A stretch of DNA of 64,000 bases, taken from assembly GCA_900312665.1 (NCBI GenBank), contig ONZQ02000012.1, positions 242,540-306,539 on the forward strand, in the 5' to 3' direction. The notes beneath the pieces were generated by a model. That model had not been told where the DNA came from. It did not search any database and saw only the letters and a program-made list of their open reading frames with translations. The position numbers and the translations under genes were made by a program. This DNA is from Cephalotrichum gorgonifer. Taxonomy: Eukaryota; Ascomycota; Sordariomycetes; Microascales; Microascaceae. Positions 23,737 through 34,723 of the stretch are shown one piece after another (position 1 is the first letter of the stretch; each line of letters opens with the position of its first letter).

Positions 23737-24879
23737 CGCGGCAGTGCTTGTGGCTGTTAGTTGTCTCGAACTCACTATTCCGGATTTCTGGCCTCACGAG
23801 TAGAAGTGTGTTTAGGTGAAATTGGTAGGGCGTTACTGAAAGTATGACTAGAAGAAGGGAGAAAAGCATCGGTCGTGTACGATGAGTGTTGCTGTTGTCA
23901 TTCGAGGCAGGTGCGGCCGATCAGTAATGAACCCAAGAGTAGTAGGAAGGAACGCGGATGAGATTCTCCAGAAATACCAAAGGGAAGGAGCGACCTCACG
24001 GGTTGTAGGGCTAATGCATCCTGCGCGACGAGACGGGGTTTAGGAAACGAAGGGAGGTCCGCGGCTCATTCGGGAGAGTACGAGTGAGTTAATGAGTTAA
24101 TGAGTGTACCAACTCATTCTCAGCGGCAGTTAACTACGCCCTCTACGTATTACTGTATGTCATCAGGACGTTCTCAAGGCGCGACTGCCTAGCCACGACT
24201 TCAACCACTTGGTTGGCTGAGCTCGGGAGAACGAATGAGATCATGGACGGCAACAGTAGCTTGTGGCAGGCACCTCTGGGCAGGCACCACTCTAGCCGGC
24301 GAGGATCAAGAATGACAGAAAGATGGAGACCACCTCCCCCCGACTGGCCCTCTGCCATTTTCTGCAGCCATATCAAGCACAGGTTGTCGTCGGCATCCTA
24401 ATTGTATAGGACCGAGCATCCCTGGCGGCCGTGGTTAGCATTACCGGATGGCGCGGCGTTACAATTCGGACAGCACATGTACGCCAAGGGAGCGGTAAAT
24501 ATGCACTTAGAAACGGGGGATTATGGTATTATCACCATTTGAAATCCCCTTCAATAAACTGATCGTTGAGCTTGCCACGAAATGCACGGTGATGGCTGTG
24601 TCGGCGTATGTTTTGGTGGCGCTCGGCAAGTATTAGTAATTGCCGAGACACTCAACAAACGTGCCTCGGCATAGTGTGGGGGGGCGTTCACCGAGGAAGG
24701 AATGACGCGACGGCTTCAAATCCCGGCATCGGATCCACTACTTACTACTCCATGGTCACAGAAGAAGGGGTAACCACAAATATCCCGGGTCCGCCATTCT
24801 CTTGACGAAAAGTACATAAAAATAAATAGCCCTCACCTAGCTACGCCCCTCTCCTCCTTGCACCATTCGTTCCATCATC
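23737..24879. other. Intergenic between divergent genes
   Basis: This lies between two divergently transcribed genes. It contains a small direct repeat (GAGTTAAT twice near 24086-24101) and an AT-rich TATA-like stretch about 50 bp before the thioesterase ATG. No gene seen. Confidence 0.4.
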
Positions 24880-25839
24880 ATGGCCGCCCACACACTCGCA
24901 GAGCAAGTCGCGATAGACGAGGCGCCCGGCGTAGACCAGTTCACCTCCCGCGCCAACCCGGGCCGCATGGGAAACGCGGCCAACATCGCGTACGGTGGAT
25001 GCGCGATCGGCGTCGCCATACGAGCGGCATGCGAGACCGTGCCGGCGAAATACCTCCTCTACTCCGCCATGGGGAACTACCTCGGCCCCGCCCTGACGGA
25101 CCGCAAGCTCCTGTGCTCCGTCCGCCGGCTCCGGGACACGCGCACCTTCGCCACGAGGCAGGTCGAGGTCAGCCAGGTGCTCGACAGCGGTGAGAGGAGG
25201 GTGTGCATGGCCATCCTGGCCGACTTCCAGGTGCGGGAGAAGGAGACGATGTACGAGTACTCCGCGCCCCCAACGAGGAAGTACGCCGCCGCCGAGGCGT
25301 CTCCCGACGTGAGCGACGTCGTGGCCAAGCTCCTGCCACGGGAGAAAGCAAAGGCGTTCACCGTGATGTACGGCATGAAGGACGCATTCATGGAGACCCG
25401 CGTGTGCACGGAGGGCGTGGCGGGCCAGAACCTGTCGGGGCTGGTGAACGTGAAGACGGACCAGGACCACCTCCCCATCACGTCGAAGACGTCCGCGAGC
25501 TGGACTCGCATCCGCCACCCCATATCCCAGACGGCGGACAAGTTCGCCGCCCTGGGCTTCGTCATGGACGAGGCCCTGTCCTTCCTGCCCCTAACGCACA
25601 CCGGCAAGGCGCTCTACGACGTCGCCGCCTGCTCGAGCTTGGACTTTGCGCTCAGGTTCTTCACGGCCGAAATAGACTTGAGCCGATGGCTCTTCAGAGA
25701 GTGGAATACGATCGCCGGCGGGGATGGGAGGACATACACGGAGGCTAGGCTGTGGGATCGTGAGGGGAAGATGGTGGCCACTATGACGCAGCAGTCGATC
25801 CTTCGGCCTAAGCCGGGAAATGTCAAGGCCTCTCTTTGA
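24880..25839 (+). CDS. Acyl-CoA thioesterase II-like protein (double hotdog)
   Basis: Single exon, 319 aa. The layout is that of TesB-like thioesterases, two hotdog repeats. The first has GRMGNAANIAYGGCAIGVAIRAA, YSAMGNYLGPALTDRKL and RRLRDTRTFATRQVEV. The second holds ALSFLPL, CSSLDFALRFF, WLFREWNTIAGGDGRTYTEARLWDREGKMVATMTQQSILRP, where the late segment is the typical thioesterase C-terminal block. It would hydrolyse acyl-CoA to free acid and CoA. There is no C-terminal SKL-type peroxisome signal (it ends in NVKASL), so the place of action is open. No neighbouring polyketide or fatty-acid genes suggest a specific pathway. Confidence 0.85.
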   Translation: MAAHTLAEQVAIDEAPGVDQFTSRANPGRMGNAANIAYGGCAIGVAIRAACETVPAKYLLYSAMGNYLGPALTDRKLLCSVRRLRDTRTFATRQVEVSQVLDSGERRVCMAILADFQVREKETMYEYSAPPTRKYAAAEASPDVSDVVAKLLPREKAKAFTVMYGMKDAFMETRVCTEGVAGQNLSGLVNVKTDQDHLPITSKTSASWTRIRHPISQTADKFAALGFVMDEALSFLPLTHTGKALYDVAACSSLDFALRFFTAEIDLSRWLFREWNTIAGGDGRTYTEARLWDREGKMVATMTQQSILRPKPGNVKASL

Positions 25840-26328
25840 CTTTTTGTATACGATGAAGTAGCGAATAGACGTGAAGATAGAACAAGCCCTGGCATATCCC
25901 ATGTGCTATCCAGTCAAGTATTAGTGCCTTAAGGTTTTGAATTTCTTGTATGACTCGAGGAAAGCTCGTGCAAGGTTTGCGCGACCCAAACCATTCGCCA
26001 ATCGGGTGTTATAAAGCCTAGTGCGACATTACAGTTTAGGCCGGAGACAAATGAAACGGGGACGGGTTCTCAACACCTCGTGTAGCGGAGGCGCCGCTTT
26101 ATTTGTTTCTCAAGTATATGCTTTATGCACCCGTTTAATCTTATTCAGCTTTCTGCGCCGTCTCCTGGTCACTGCTGGAAATAGTGAACTCTACTAGAGA
26201 TTAGGGTCGCTGTCTACTCCCGAGTCGATATAAATCACCAAGATCTCTCGCCCATCTCCCGCTCGGCCCTTGCATTCTCCTTCTTCACCAACAGACTGAT
26301 CTTCCCAAGAACAAGAATCACCTTTAAG
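25840..26328. other. Promoter region of the MFS phosphate-type transporter
   Basis: About 490 bp. A TATAAAT box lies at 26229-26235, roughly 100 bp before the first ATG. No Pho4/NUC-1 type CACGTG site was seen in this interval. Confidence 0.45.
26229..26235 (+). promoter_or_regulatory. TATA-like box
   Basis: TATAAAT in a GATATAAATCACC context, about 100 bp upstream of the uORF and about 130 bp upstream of the transporter start codon. This spacing fits a fungal TATA element. Assigned by pattern only. Confidence 0.35.
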
Positions 26329-26349
26329 ATGTCCCCTCTTGGGCGCTGA
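26329..26349 (+). promoter_or_regulatory. Short uORF before transporter gene
   Basis: The first ATG of the likely leader opens a six-codon frame (MSPLGR) ending in TGA at 26347-26349. It is in a different frame from the transporter ATG 14 nt further on at 26363. A uORF so close to the start can lower or condition translation. Effect inferred, not shown. Confidence 0.5.
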
Positions 26350-26362
26350 CCCCCAACCCGGA

Positions 26363-28372
26363 ATGCATATGCAAACCCCCTCTCCATCTCCGTCGGTTGG
26401 GGCGAGCCATCCCGCGGGAGTCTACTCGCGTGGCGAGTCCCCTCCGACAGATGGAACCCAGCTTGGCACGCGAGCCATCTTCCGGCACCTAACCCACCCG
26501 GACGACAGCTATACCCCAGACGGGGTATACTGGGCCGACCTCCCCTTCCTCCAGCGCCTCGCCTTCATCAACAAGGTAGACCGCGAGGAGGCCGGGCGGG
26601 AAGTGAAACTCGCTACCGAAGCCGCGAAGAAGAACCCGCTTAACCCAGTCACCTGGTACCTCAAGAACTCTGTTCTCCCGGGGCTGGGGGTCGGAATGAA
26701 GGGGTACGTGCTATTCTCCATCGGTAATCTAGCCCCCCTCTTCGCTTCTACCTGGCCGCAATGCTGGGGCCCGGGTGGGAAGGAGTGCGACGCGGACCTG
26801 GTCGCCAGCGTGGCGTATCTGGGCATCATCGGCATCACCATCGGCCAGATCGTCGTTGGGATCATCGGGGACTGGATCGGGAGGCGTTGGGGCCTGATCC
26901 AGGATGCCATCCTCATGACCCTAGGGCTTTTGCTCCTGACGGGGAGCTGGGGTGTGAATCTTCAGGGGTGGGTCGTGTGCTATGCGCTCGCCCTCTTCAT
27001 ATACGGTACGTACTAATTCGTGTATACTGAGCGTCCCCCCTGTGTTTATCATCTCTATATCACTGATCCTAACCTCTTCAAAGGCATTGGCGTTGGAGGC
27101 GAGTACCCCCTCACCGCCACCTCATCAATGGAAAGCGCAAAGAAGTCCGGTATCCGTGATATGCGAGAGGACAGGCTCCACCGAGGCCGGAAGGTTACCC
27201 TCGCCTTCCTGATGCAGGGATGGGGGCAGTTCGTCAACCAAGCTGTCCTCGTCACGCTCCTCCTTGCATTCAACCAAGGCCGCGGTGACCCACCGTACTC
27301 TGCAGCGACAACGCAGTGGACCTTCCGACTCTCGTTCGCTATACCTACCCTCTGTTGCCTCTGGCTCGTCTGGACCCGAATCTTTTACACAAAGGATGCC
27401 AGTGCCCACCTGGACGACGCCAAGAAGAAACGGAGCGTGACAGGTTACGACGTCGCCTCCCTCCGCCACATCGTCAAGAACTACGGCGGCCGCCTCCTTG
27501 CCACGTCGGGGACGTGGTTCTGCAACGACGTGTTCTTTTACGGAAACAAGCTCTTCCAAGGTCAATTCATCGCAGTCATCAGCAACAATCCGGACTCCGT
27601 GATGGTGGCATGGCGCTGGAACCTTATCAACATAGCCGTCTCGCTCGCGGGATACTACGCCGCTGCGCTCCTGATCGACCACAAGCTCTACGGTCGGAGA
27701 GTGATGATGCTCGTGGGTTTCTTCATGACGTTCGTCATGTTCCTCATCCCCACGTTCCACTTTGAATACTTTGTCAGCCCCGAAGGCACGAGGCCTTTCC
27801 AGGCCATCTACCTCCTGAGCTCATTCTTCATGCAGCTAGGCCCGAACTGCGTCACCTTCCTGGTGGCGGGAGAGGTCTTCCCGACGCCCGTGCGCGCCAC
27901 GGCACACGGATTATCAGCGTCTGTTGGCAAGATCGGGGCGCTGCTATCGTCGGTGCTATTCGGGTACATCGACACCCGCACCAAGTTCTACGTGGTGCCG
28001 GGCTTCGGGCTCGCAGGGATGTTGCTGACGTGGCTGTTCCTGCCCGACACTACAGGGCTCGACCTCAAGGAGCAGGAAAGGCGGTGGGAGTATATCCTCG
28101 CCGGCCGTGAGGACGAGTACCAGGGCGTTGCCGTGCACCCGGCACACCTTTCGGTCTGGGAGCGGATGCACGGCGTGGGGAAGAGGTACGATGCTGGGCG
28201 GGACTTTGAGGCGAAGATCGAAGTGTTCGGGGCTAAGTGGGAGGCACGAGAGGACGCGCGACGGAGGGACGCTGGCACGGAGGAGGTGGAGTGTGGTACC
28301 GGGGACGAGAATGATGGTTTCAACGAGGATGTATGCCGTTTCTTCCGACAGAGGAAGGAATTCTCGGGTTAG
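26363..28372 (+). CDS. MFS transporter, phosphate:H+ symporter type (PHO84-like)
   Basis: Two exons, 26363-27005 and 27084-28372, about 643 aa. The join makes FIYGIGVGGEYPLTATSSMESA, the hallmark GxGxGGEYPL loop of the phosphate:H+ symporter family. Other marks are the long cytosolic N-terminus, GDWIGRRWG in loop 2-3, FLLPTFHF-like helices, the exposed loop RRVMMLVGFF, AGEVFPTPVRATAHGLSA in loop 10-11, and the charged C-terminal tail. There are about twelve membrane segments. The middle loop (KKRSVTGYDVASLRHIV) and GTWFCNDVFFYGNKLFQ match fungal PHO84 relatives. Some relatives carry other substrates such as glycerophosphodiesters. The ATG at 26363 is the first in frame; another is at 26369. 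A uORF precedes it. Confidence 0.88.
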
Positions 28373-28678
28373 GGTTAAAGAGACAGGCGTTTAAAGAATT
28401 TATGCAATGCTTTTCTTTCAGGAGCTAAAGGCAGAAAATATAAAAGAGAGAAAAAACGCAAGACTGCGGCTAGATTCTCAGGCCCTACAAAAATTCGGGC
28501 TTTGAAAAGATCATAGCTGATATCATCATGAGGGTAGGGTAAGGCAATGAAGCTCACCCTAGCTATGTTCCCCACAGCAATTAAAGTATCACTTAAGATA
28601 TGCGCGGGGGTCCGGATTGGTTGGATAGAATTCTAGGATACAGGTATGCACCTCTGACATAAATGCCGACATTTAGCT

Positions 28679-28738
28679 TTCACAGCAATATTAGCACCAC
28701 TCGAGCAGGCAACCGAGCCCGACCACTTGGCACACCAA
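28679..28738 (+). repeat. 60-bp direct repeat, copy 1
   Basis: Starts TTCACAGCAATATTAGCACC. It matches copy 2, 137 bp downstream, at 56 of 60 positions by eye. Confidence 0.75.
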
Positions 28739-28815
28739 GTATCTTTTGAGAAGATACATATATGCAGGGCCCTAGATTGGCTGGTTGTTGGGTATCTGGC
28801 GTTAGTTTGGGTTCC

Positions 28816-28875
28816 TTCACAGCAATATTAGCACCATTCGAGCAGACAACTGAGCCCGACCACTTTGCACACCAA
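28816..28875 (+). repeat. 60-bp direct repeat, copy 2
   Basis: Differs from copy 1 by two C-to-T, one G-to-A and one G-to-T change. None of the transitions is in the CpA context preferred by classical RIP. Origin unknown, possibly a fragment of a dispersed repeat. Confidence 0.75.
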
Positions 28876-29534
28876 AAAGTAGGTCTCGAGACGACCAACC
28901 CACCCACACAGTATGGATGCGTACACATTCGGCCATCGTACGACGTTCTACAAGTGCGATTGAATTAGAGCTGGTCGTGATGTCTACAAGTGATAGTATG
29001 GCAATACAGGTAGACGGGATGGGACGATGTAACCCCGCATTCACTAGCTCCCGGATGCAGCTCTTTAACCGGCATGTCTTGGGTTGGCAGAATCACGGCC
29101 ACGTGAGGCATACGACCTACTACCAAGGCGGGAAATATGCACATCTCATGCGTGCTATTACAAACTCAACACGCGTATTGAAGGGCGGAAAACGGTTTGT
29201 ATTGGCCCGTCTGTGTACTCAACGGCAACCCGCGTCACTCCTATAGGTACGAACGAGAGAGAGTACCAAACAGTGTCAAGTTAGTTCCCATAGAACAGCC
29301 ACCCTAGCATTACAACCCCACCACACCACACCGATCCATATCCATGGCGTGACAGCCCAACCTGGTATTCCTCATTTCTCCACCCTGGACCACCCTCCTC
29401 CTATCGTACCCATGTCTCTCACCAAATTGCAAACCTCGAACACCCGGGCTTCGAAATCCCCCTCTCCTCCGCCCGTATACACTCGCACGACTAGCAAAAA
29501 ACAAATCATATCCAACCCCCCAAGTAATCCTGCC

Positions 29535-29705
29535 CTAGGGCGTCAGGGGCGCGCTCCCATTCGCAGCCTGTGCCGCCTCTTTGATCTCCTTCCTCTTCTG
29601 ATCTCTCGCGATAAGGTCCTCGTATGCTCGGACCGCGGGTGGGCGGAGAAGTTTGCTGAATCTGGACCAGAAGGACGACTTCTGGGCAGGTGGAGAGGAG
29701 TCCAT
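29535..29705 (-). CDS. Small charged protein, 56 aa
   Basis: A compact single-exon frame that starts MDSSPPAQKSSFWSRFSKLL and continues through RPPAVRAYEDLIARDQKRKE to a TAG. Its composition is clearly protein-like: a Ser/Pro-rich start, a Trp/Phe amphipathic segment, then a charged helix KRKEIKEAAQAANG. There is no signal peptide or membrane segment. It sits alone between two long intergenic stretches. I do not recognise a named family. It resembles the very small conserved hypothetical proteins of ascomycetes, and function is unknown. Confidence 0.6.
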   Translation of the reverse strand: MDSSPPAQKSSFWSRFSKLLRPPAVRAYEDLIARDQKRKEIKEAAQAANGSAPLTP

Positions 29706-31083
29706 GTTCGGTTGCGGTTTGGCTTAGGAGCGTATTCGCTGGTAGCTCAAGTGGTGATTGGGATATCGGGTAGAAGGCGAGGCCTCCTGGTTTGTTTCTT
29801 TGTTTGGAAAGCTTCGCTGGATTGCTTGGTTTCTGGTGCTTGGGATATGGTCCCGGAGGAGGGTGGATGGTGCCTTCTTATACTGCACGGTTGCCCCCCC
29901 TCCCCTTATTTCTTCACATCCATTACGCCCCTCCGACTATTTGGGCCAAGAAAAGCGGGAGGCTCAATTAGGTTGACCAGTATTATCACCATTCCCACGT
30001 GAGGGTGACACAGCCACCGCAGCCAAGACCTGGTTTACCCCAAGAAGCTACTTTCCAATGTCCCATCTTAGTTCCTGGCAAGCCCCGCCGCCCCAGATCA
30101 CCAATGAAGACGCCCCACCGGCTGCGGATAATATCGTTTATCGGGCTTCCGCCATCCCTTAGCGAAACTAGTCCCACCCACCTAGATGCCCGTTCTGAGA
30201 TCTGATATCTGCAGTCACACACATCCCAGTCCGCAGCGAGAATCACGTTGACTCGCTGGGAAGTCTTGGCGGTTCTTGTCCCGGGACTCAGCCACCAATA
30301 GACGCAGACAACCCAGGTATACAGCGGCCCGGCGAGCTGCCGGGGTGGAGCAGGTGGCATGACGTCGCAGGTCGTATCACCGGTGTGGGCGGCGGCTTGC
30401 GGGTCTAGCTCCCGAAGTGCCGGCGCAACCCCGCTCTTCTACTGCAGGCCGGATGGAGCGTTGGAGCGTTGGCGGGGGGGCGCGTTCTTATCTTCCACGT
30501 CATCCAGCACATATAAGGTTACCCATCGTTGCGAAGGAAATGTGCCAAGGGAGGCTGAGCTACACATCCAAAATGAGGACGTCTTGGTCTGCATTCATCC
30601 AGCAACTAATTCCTGCCCCTGATCCACTATCCCGCTGAGAGACCACTACCCCTCTACTTATTGTGTTCTGCTCAATTTTTTTTTTCTCTTGGTCTTGGCC
30701 TCTGTCTAAGCCCTCATCTGACCCTGGTCCGGACCGTGCATGCACAGGCATTAGCCCTTGATTTCTTCCAATAACTTAACCTTAGGTCCTCTAGTGCCCC
30801 CACATCTGAACCTAGATGGTGCATTCAGTCCTCCTCCCATGCGCCTACTGCCATATTCTCATGTCAAGGCCAAATCCAGCCAAGATCTTGTCGCCAAGAT
30901 TTTGTCCAGCCACAGGTCCATTCCCCAGTTCGGACACAGATCCGGTTGCATCACAGTAAGACTATCAACAGGCCAAGAAATGTGAATATTATGAGCGTGG
31001 CCGCTAAGTTCAGGCCGTCAACTGGAACCATATTAGCCATGCTTTAACGAGGGTATCCCATGTGATCATATCTCATACTCACC
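29706..31083. other. Intergenic, no gene seen
   Basis: No supportable ORF or RNA. It includes the upstream region of the 56-aa gene and the 3' side of the MYND gene. Confidence 0.4.
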
Positions 31084-31649
31084 TCAAGCCTTCTGGGTGC
31101 AGACCTTCTTGTGAGCAGGCCAATCCTGCACCTGGTGGTCCCTCCCGCAATACGCCACGACCTTGCACTTCCCGCACTTCTTGGTCCCATCCAGCTTCCC
31201 ACAGATCTGGCACGGGATAAGCTCGACCGTGGCCGAGTCGGAAGCCGAGCTTGACGACGCTCCCGCTGCCGAGCCAGCGATCATGTGCATCGTAGTCTGC
31301 ACCAGCTGCCGCAGCTTGGTCTCGCATGTCCCCTTCGAGCACGCGGGGGTGACCCACACGTTGACGAACGGGTCCGAGACGTTGTGCATCCACGACATGG
31401 GCGTCATGAGCGTCTTGACCGTGGGCTTGCCGCAGTTCTCGCACTTCGGGCTGGACGCCAGGCGGCACGGCTCCTCTTCTGCTGGATGATGCGCTGGAGC
31501 ATCGTCACGAAGAGTTGCATGTAGGTCGGGTCCTGCTGCATGGCCTGCCCGTCGGGCCTCACGAGGGCCGACGGCACCTGGAAGCTGTAGCGGAGGACCT
31601 TGGCGCCGCCATTGCACTTGAACTCGAAGCGGACCGAGCGGGTGGCCAT
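31084..31649 (-). CDS. MYND zinc-finger protein (frameshifted)
   Basis: The gene starts at 31649 (MATRSVRFEFKCNGG). Its frame runs to about 31490 (TMLQRIIQQ), then protein-like sequence continues in another frame as AEEEPCRLASSPKCENCGKP and on to the stop at 31084. The C-terminus is a classic MYND finger: CQICGKLDGTKKCGKCKVVAYCGRDHQVQDWPAHKKVC, with all seven Cys and the His in place. A second Cys set (CENCGKP, CSKGTC) lies in the middle. About 188 aa in total. MYND fingers mediate protein contacts, often with PxLxP peptides. The break at 31474-31490 looks like a one-base deletion; no intron of workable size fits. Either a real lesion or a sequence error. Confidence 0.75.
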
Positions 31650-32170
31650 GATTTATTTTCTTCCTTTTCAAAGGAAGGCAGGCGAGAGGTGAGGAAATTT
31701 GTAGATCTTCGTACTCAGTTGAAGTCTTGCCGGTCGATTCTCTTTTCGTTTCCAGACGTCTGAATTCGTGGATTTGACGAGGCAAGGAGGAGAAGAGCTG
31801 GGCTTATATGTGCACATGTAATACATCTTGACAGGATACATGTAGCTCTGGCGGTGTGTTTGTGTGGGCTTTTGTGCCAGCAAAGACTGCACTGGACTAG
31901 ACTGGACAGTGGATCACGAGCGAGGTTTTCCTTGGACGCTTGCCCTACCAATAAATAGACAATAAATAATCGCATTTTGTTTGCCATCATTCCGCAGAAA
32001 TTGAGCTCAAGCAAAAGAAGTGCATTTGGTGGAAGGTGCAAGATAATCGTTCGCTTCCATGATCAAGCTGTCAGCAGTTAGATGGATTGCAACTATATAA
32101 GATACGGGCCCGTACAGCCCTGTACAACTATGTTTTGCGGACCAGTAATAAAGCCCCAAAAGACTGTGTA

Positions 32171-32280
32171 ATCCAGGCCCGCAAAATTTACAGCCCGCAA
32201 AGCCAGGTAATATAGGCTCGCATAAGTTTACAGCTCCGTAAAATTTACAGCCCCGTAAAACCATGTAATGATACATGCCC
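32171..32280 (+). repeat. Degenerate tandem repeat around AAATTTACAG
   Basis: Units of about 17-23 bp resembling CYCCGYAAAATTTACAG occur one after another: CCCGCAAAATTTACAG, CCCGCAAAGCCAGG, CTCGCATAAGTTTACAG, CTCCGTAAAATTTACAG and CCCCGTAAAACC. Divergence between units suggests an old array. Confidence 0.65.
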
Positions 32281-32420
32281 CGTCCCGGCCAGAGGTCACG
32301 TGCTCCCTCTCCTTTGGGTAAAGTCCTCGTATTTACATGAGGATCGATCGGCTTTAAGAGGAAACTAGATCGATCTAATAATGGTAATAATACTACGGAT
32401 ACGATACCCCACTTATTATA

Positions 32421-32488
32421 GGTCCCTTTGTATCCATCTCAGGGTCCCTTTGTGGACATGGGGCTCATAGATGGGTAGGTCCCTTTGT
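32421..32488 (+). repeat. Three copies of GGTCCCTTTGT
   Basis: Exact 11-mers at 32421-32431, 32443-32453 and 32478-32488, with spacings of 22 and 35 bp. Flanks are partly similar (GGGTCC, TAGGTCC). Function unknown. Confidence 0.7.
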
Positions 32489-33159
32489 CCGCACGCATTC
32501 CTTCCAACTTTTGGGGAAGGCGGCCAGGCGTCGTTCGTTAACCCAACCTACATATGTACGCAGTTCTATCAATTGAATAGTAATCCATGATCCAAACTGA
32601 AAATGACCACGTCAAGTGCACCTATAATTCCTAATTAAACCATATGCCCAACCAACACCTAGCTATAATCAAGAGAGGCCGAGGTGCACGTGCAACTGCT
32701 GCCTCATTCTTAGTACCACACTTGTAAAATAATCCACGGAGCAGGCGTACAAGCTCCAGTTACTCGTGCGAGTACGCGATGGAGCTTAGAAGAATTCACC
32801 TGTATTTTATTTCAGCTACCCTCGCCTTAAAAGAAAGGATTGGCAGGATTTCGTTTTGGCGTATCTACAAATCGTGCTTACTTAAGTGTGGTTTGCAAGC
32901 TTCCTCTTTTGGGTTAGGCCTAATTTCGTGTCGATGCAAAAGTGCAAGACAAAAGATCCCTGCATCGCGGATTCGTACTATTGCCATCCAAGTAGGTCGC
33001 CGCATCGCCGCAACACTTATTATGGAGCATCCTTTATTATCCTCCGCCTCGCCCGCCTCGGGCGCCACTCCACCTCTCCCGCTGTTGTTACCCCTCCTCG
33101 ATCTCTAATCGACCATCGACGACGAGCCGGACGGTCCGTCCCGCTACATCCAGCCCGCC

Positions 33160-33441
33160 ATGTCCTCGCAGATGTCGCCAGCGCCTGGGACCGCCGTAGA
33201 CGGGCTGGGCAACGGCAACGGCGTCCCACACGCGACCATCACCCCAGACATGAAGCCGGGTGCGCCAACACACGACCTCGAGGTAGCCTCCACAGCGCAA
33301 ACGGAGGTTGAGCCCGAGAACGCCGCCCAGGCACGGATGGGCCGCAGAACCATGCTTTCTCTAGCCCTTGGCATTACGTTTATCGCTGTTGGGTCAATTA
33401 TCGCTGGCGTTGTCGTTATAACCAAGATGAAGATAATATAA
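33160..33441 (+). CDS. Small single-pass membrane protein, 93 aa
   Basis: A single-exon frame from the ATG at 33160. The first 60 residues are polar, Pro/Gly/Thr-rich and probably disordered (MSSQMSPAPGTAVDG). A basic turn (ARMGRRTM) then precedes a strong hydrophobic segment (LSLALGITFIAVGSIIAGVVV), and the protein ends TKMKII. A hydrophobic segment six residues from the C-terminus fits a tail-anchored protein. No family recognised. An ORF of similar length lies antisense, so coding is likely but not certain. Confidence 0.5.
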   Translation: MSSQMSPAPGTAVDGLGNGNGVPHATITPDMKPGAPTHDLEVASTAQTEVEPENAAQARMGRRTMLSLALGITFIAVGSIIAGVVVITKMKII

Positions 33442-34723
33442 CACCTTACATGGCACTCGAGCCAAACACCAAAAAAAGGTATGAGGTGGGACCACTCAAT
33501 GACCGACCCGGGAGAATTCTACTAAGACGCCGATAACCTGGTCAGGCTCGAACCTTTAAAAACGGGAGATTTTACAAAGATTTGTTTTGCTGTAACCGTA
33601 GTCTGTTTTGCGGACGGGATGGGCTTTATCATTACCTTGGTGTTGGTTTTGTATTGGGCATTAACTAGGGGGACAGAAATGTATGGACTGGGTTGAAAGT
33701 GAAGTATGGCGGTACGGCTTCATGCATAGAGCTGGGATTTTTTTTCGATCATGTATCTGGTTTCTCGATTATATGATTCTCAGCTCTCGCGAATGGCGAT
33801 ATGGAAGTCCGCGGATAGCTTTGGCACCTGTGGCAGCTGACAATCAAAGCATAGAGGTCCCAACTGAAGTGGTTCACCATCGTCTTTGATGCTACCGCCA
33901 CCATGGCAGTTATATAAGGCGTGCACTTAATCGAGGTTAGAGGAATACCTTCTCCTTGAGCCCCCAGAACCACATCATAACCCAACCATTCTACTCATAA
34001 GCTGTCGTAAAAACAAAGCTAGCATTGCTCCCCGTACTCGCAACTAGTGCAGAACTCTGTTGTAAGTAGCTTACAGCAATAACAAACACTGATGTAGCCC
34101 GTCCAACGTCAATCTAGGACGTGGGTGGTCGACGTCGTGTTTGGGACGATTCCCCGCTGCCCGGCCAGGAACACATGGCTGGACTCTGTACAATTCCATC
34201 TTGTCCGGTGCATTATAACTCACCCTGGCCTATTCCCTCCTTTCTAACTTTGTGCAGCATCCACCTCCCGGCGGAATGCTACGCGCAATCCCATATCGAA
34301 ATATGCTGCTCCATGCGGGGATATATATAATATACCCTGTGTCTACTCCATGACACTTGGCTCCGTAAACTTATTGATGACATGCGACCTATATCGGCTA
34401 TAATTCATGGTGTATCTGCCCCTGAAGTCATGCAGCAGAGTCTGGCAGGATTGTGACTACGTTATTGGAGTCGGATGCAACGTACCCTGGTTATATACGT
34501 GTTCTTCTCTTCGCGCTCATGGAGAGGAGTAGGTAGCATTTATCGCTGGTAACTCGGCGGAGGTGACACCCTACGGGACTGGTGCGATAGGTGCTACTTT
34601 GGACGGCCACTAGAGAGATAGATTTTCTTCTTGCATAGAGTTATCCAGCCACTGGACTATAATAAAGCTTCATATTTTCATCCCTACATTTGGCAAGACA
34701 ACTAATCTACCCGTTACGACGCA
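33442..34723. other. Intergenic, no gene seen
   Basis: About 1.3 kb of moderately AT-rich sequence without a supportable gene. Confidence 0.4.

Larger units (their letters stand above)
28373..29534. other. Intergenic with local direct repeat
   Basis: No gene recognised. It contains a 60-bp direct repeat (28679-28738 and 28816-28875), listed separately. Confidence 0.45.
31650..33159. other. Intergenic with degenerate tandem repeats
   Basis: No gene recognised in 1.5 kb. It holds two repeat structures, at 32171-32280 and 32421-32488, listed separately. Confidence 0.5.

Noticed and set aside
28679..28875. RIP-mutated duplicate
   Set aside because: Transitions are present but not at CpA sites, and the unit is shorter than known RIP targets.
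29349..30002. 217-residue plus-strand ORF
   Set aside because: No domain-like sequence; it runs antisense through the better 56-aa candidate.
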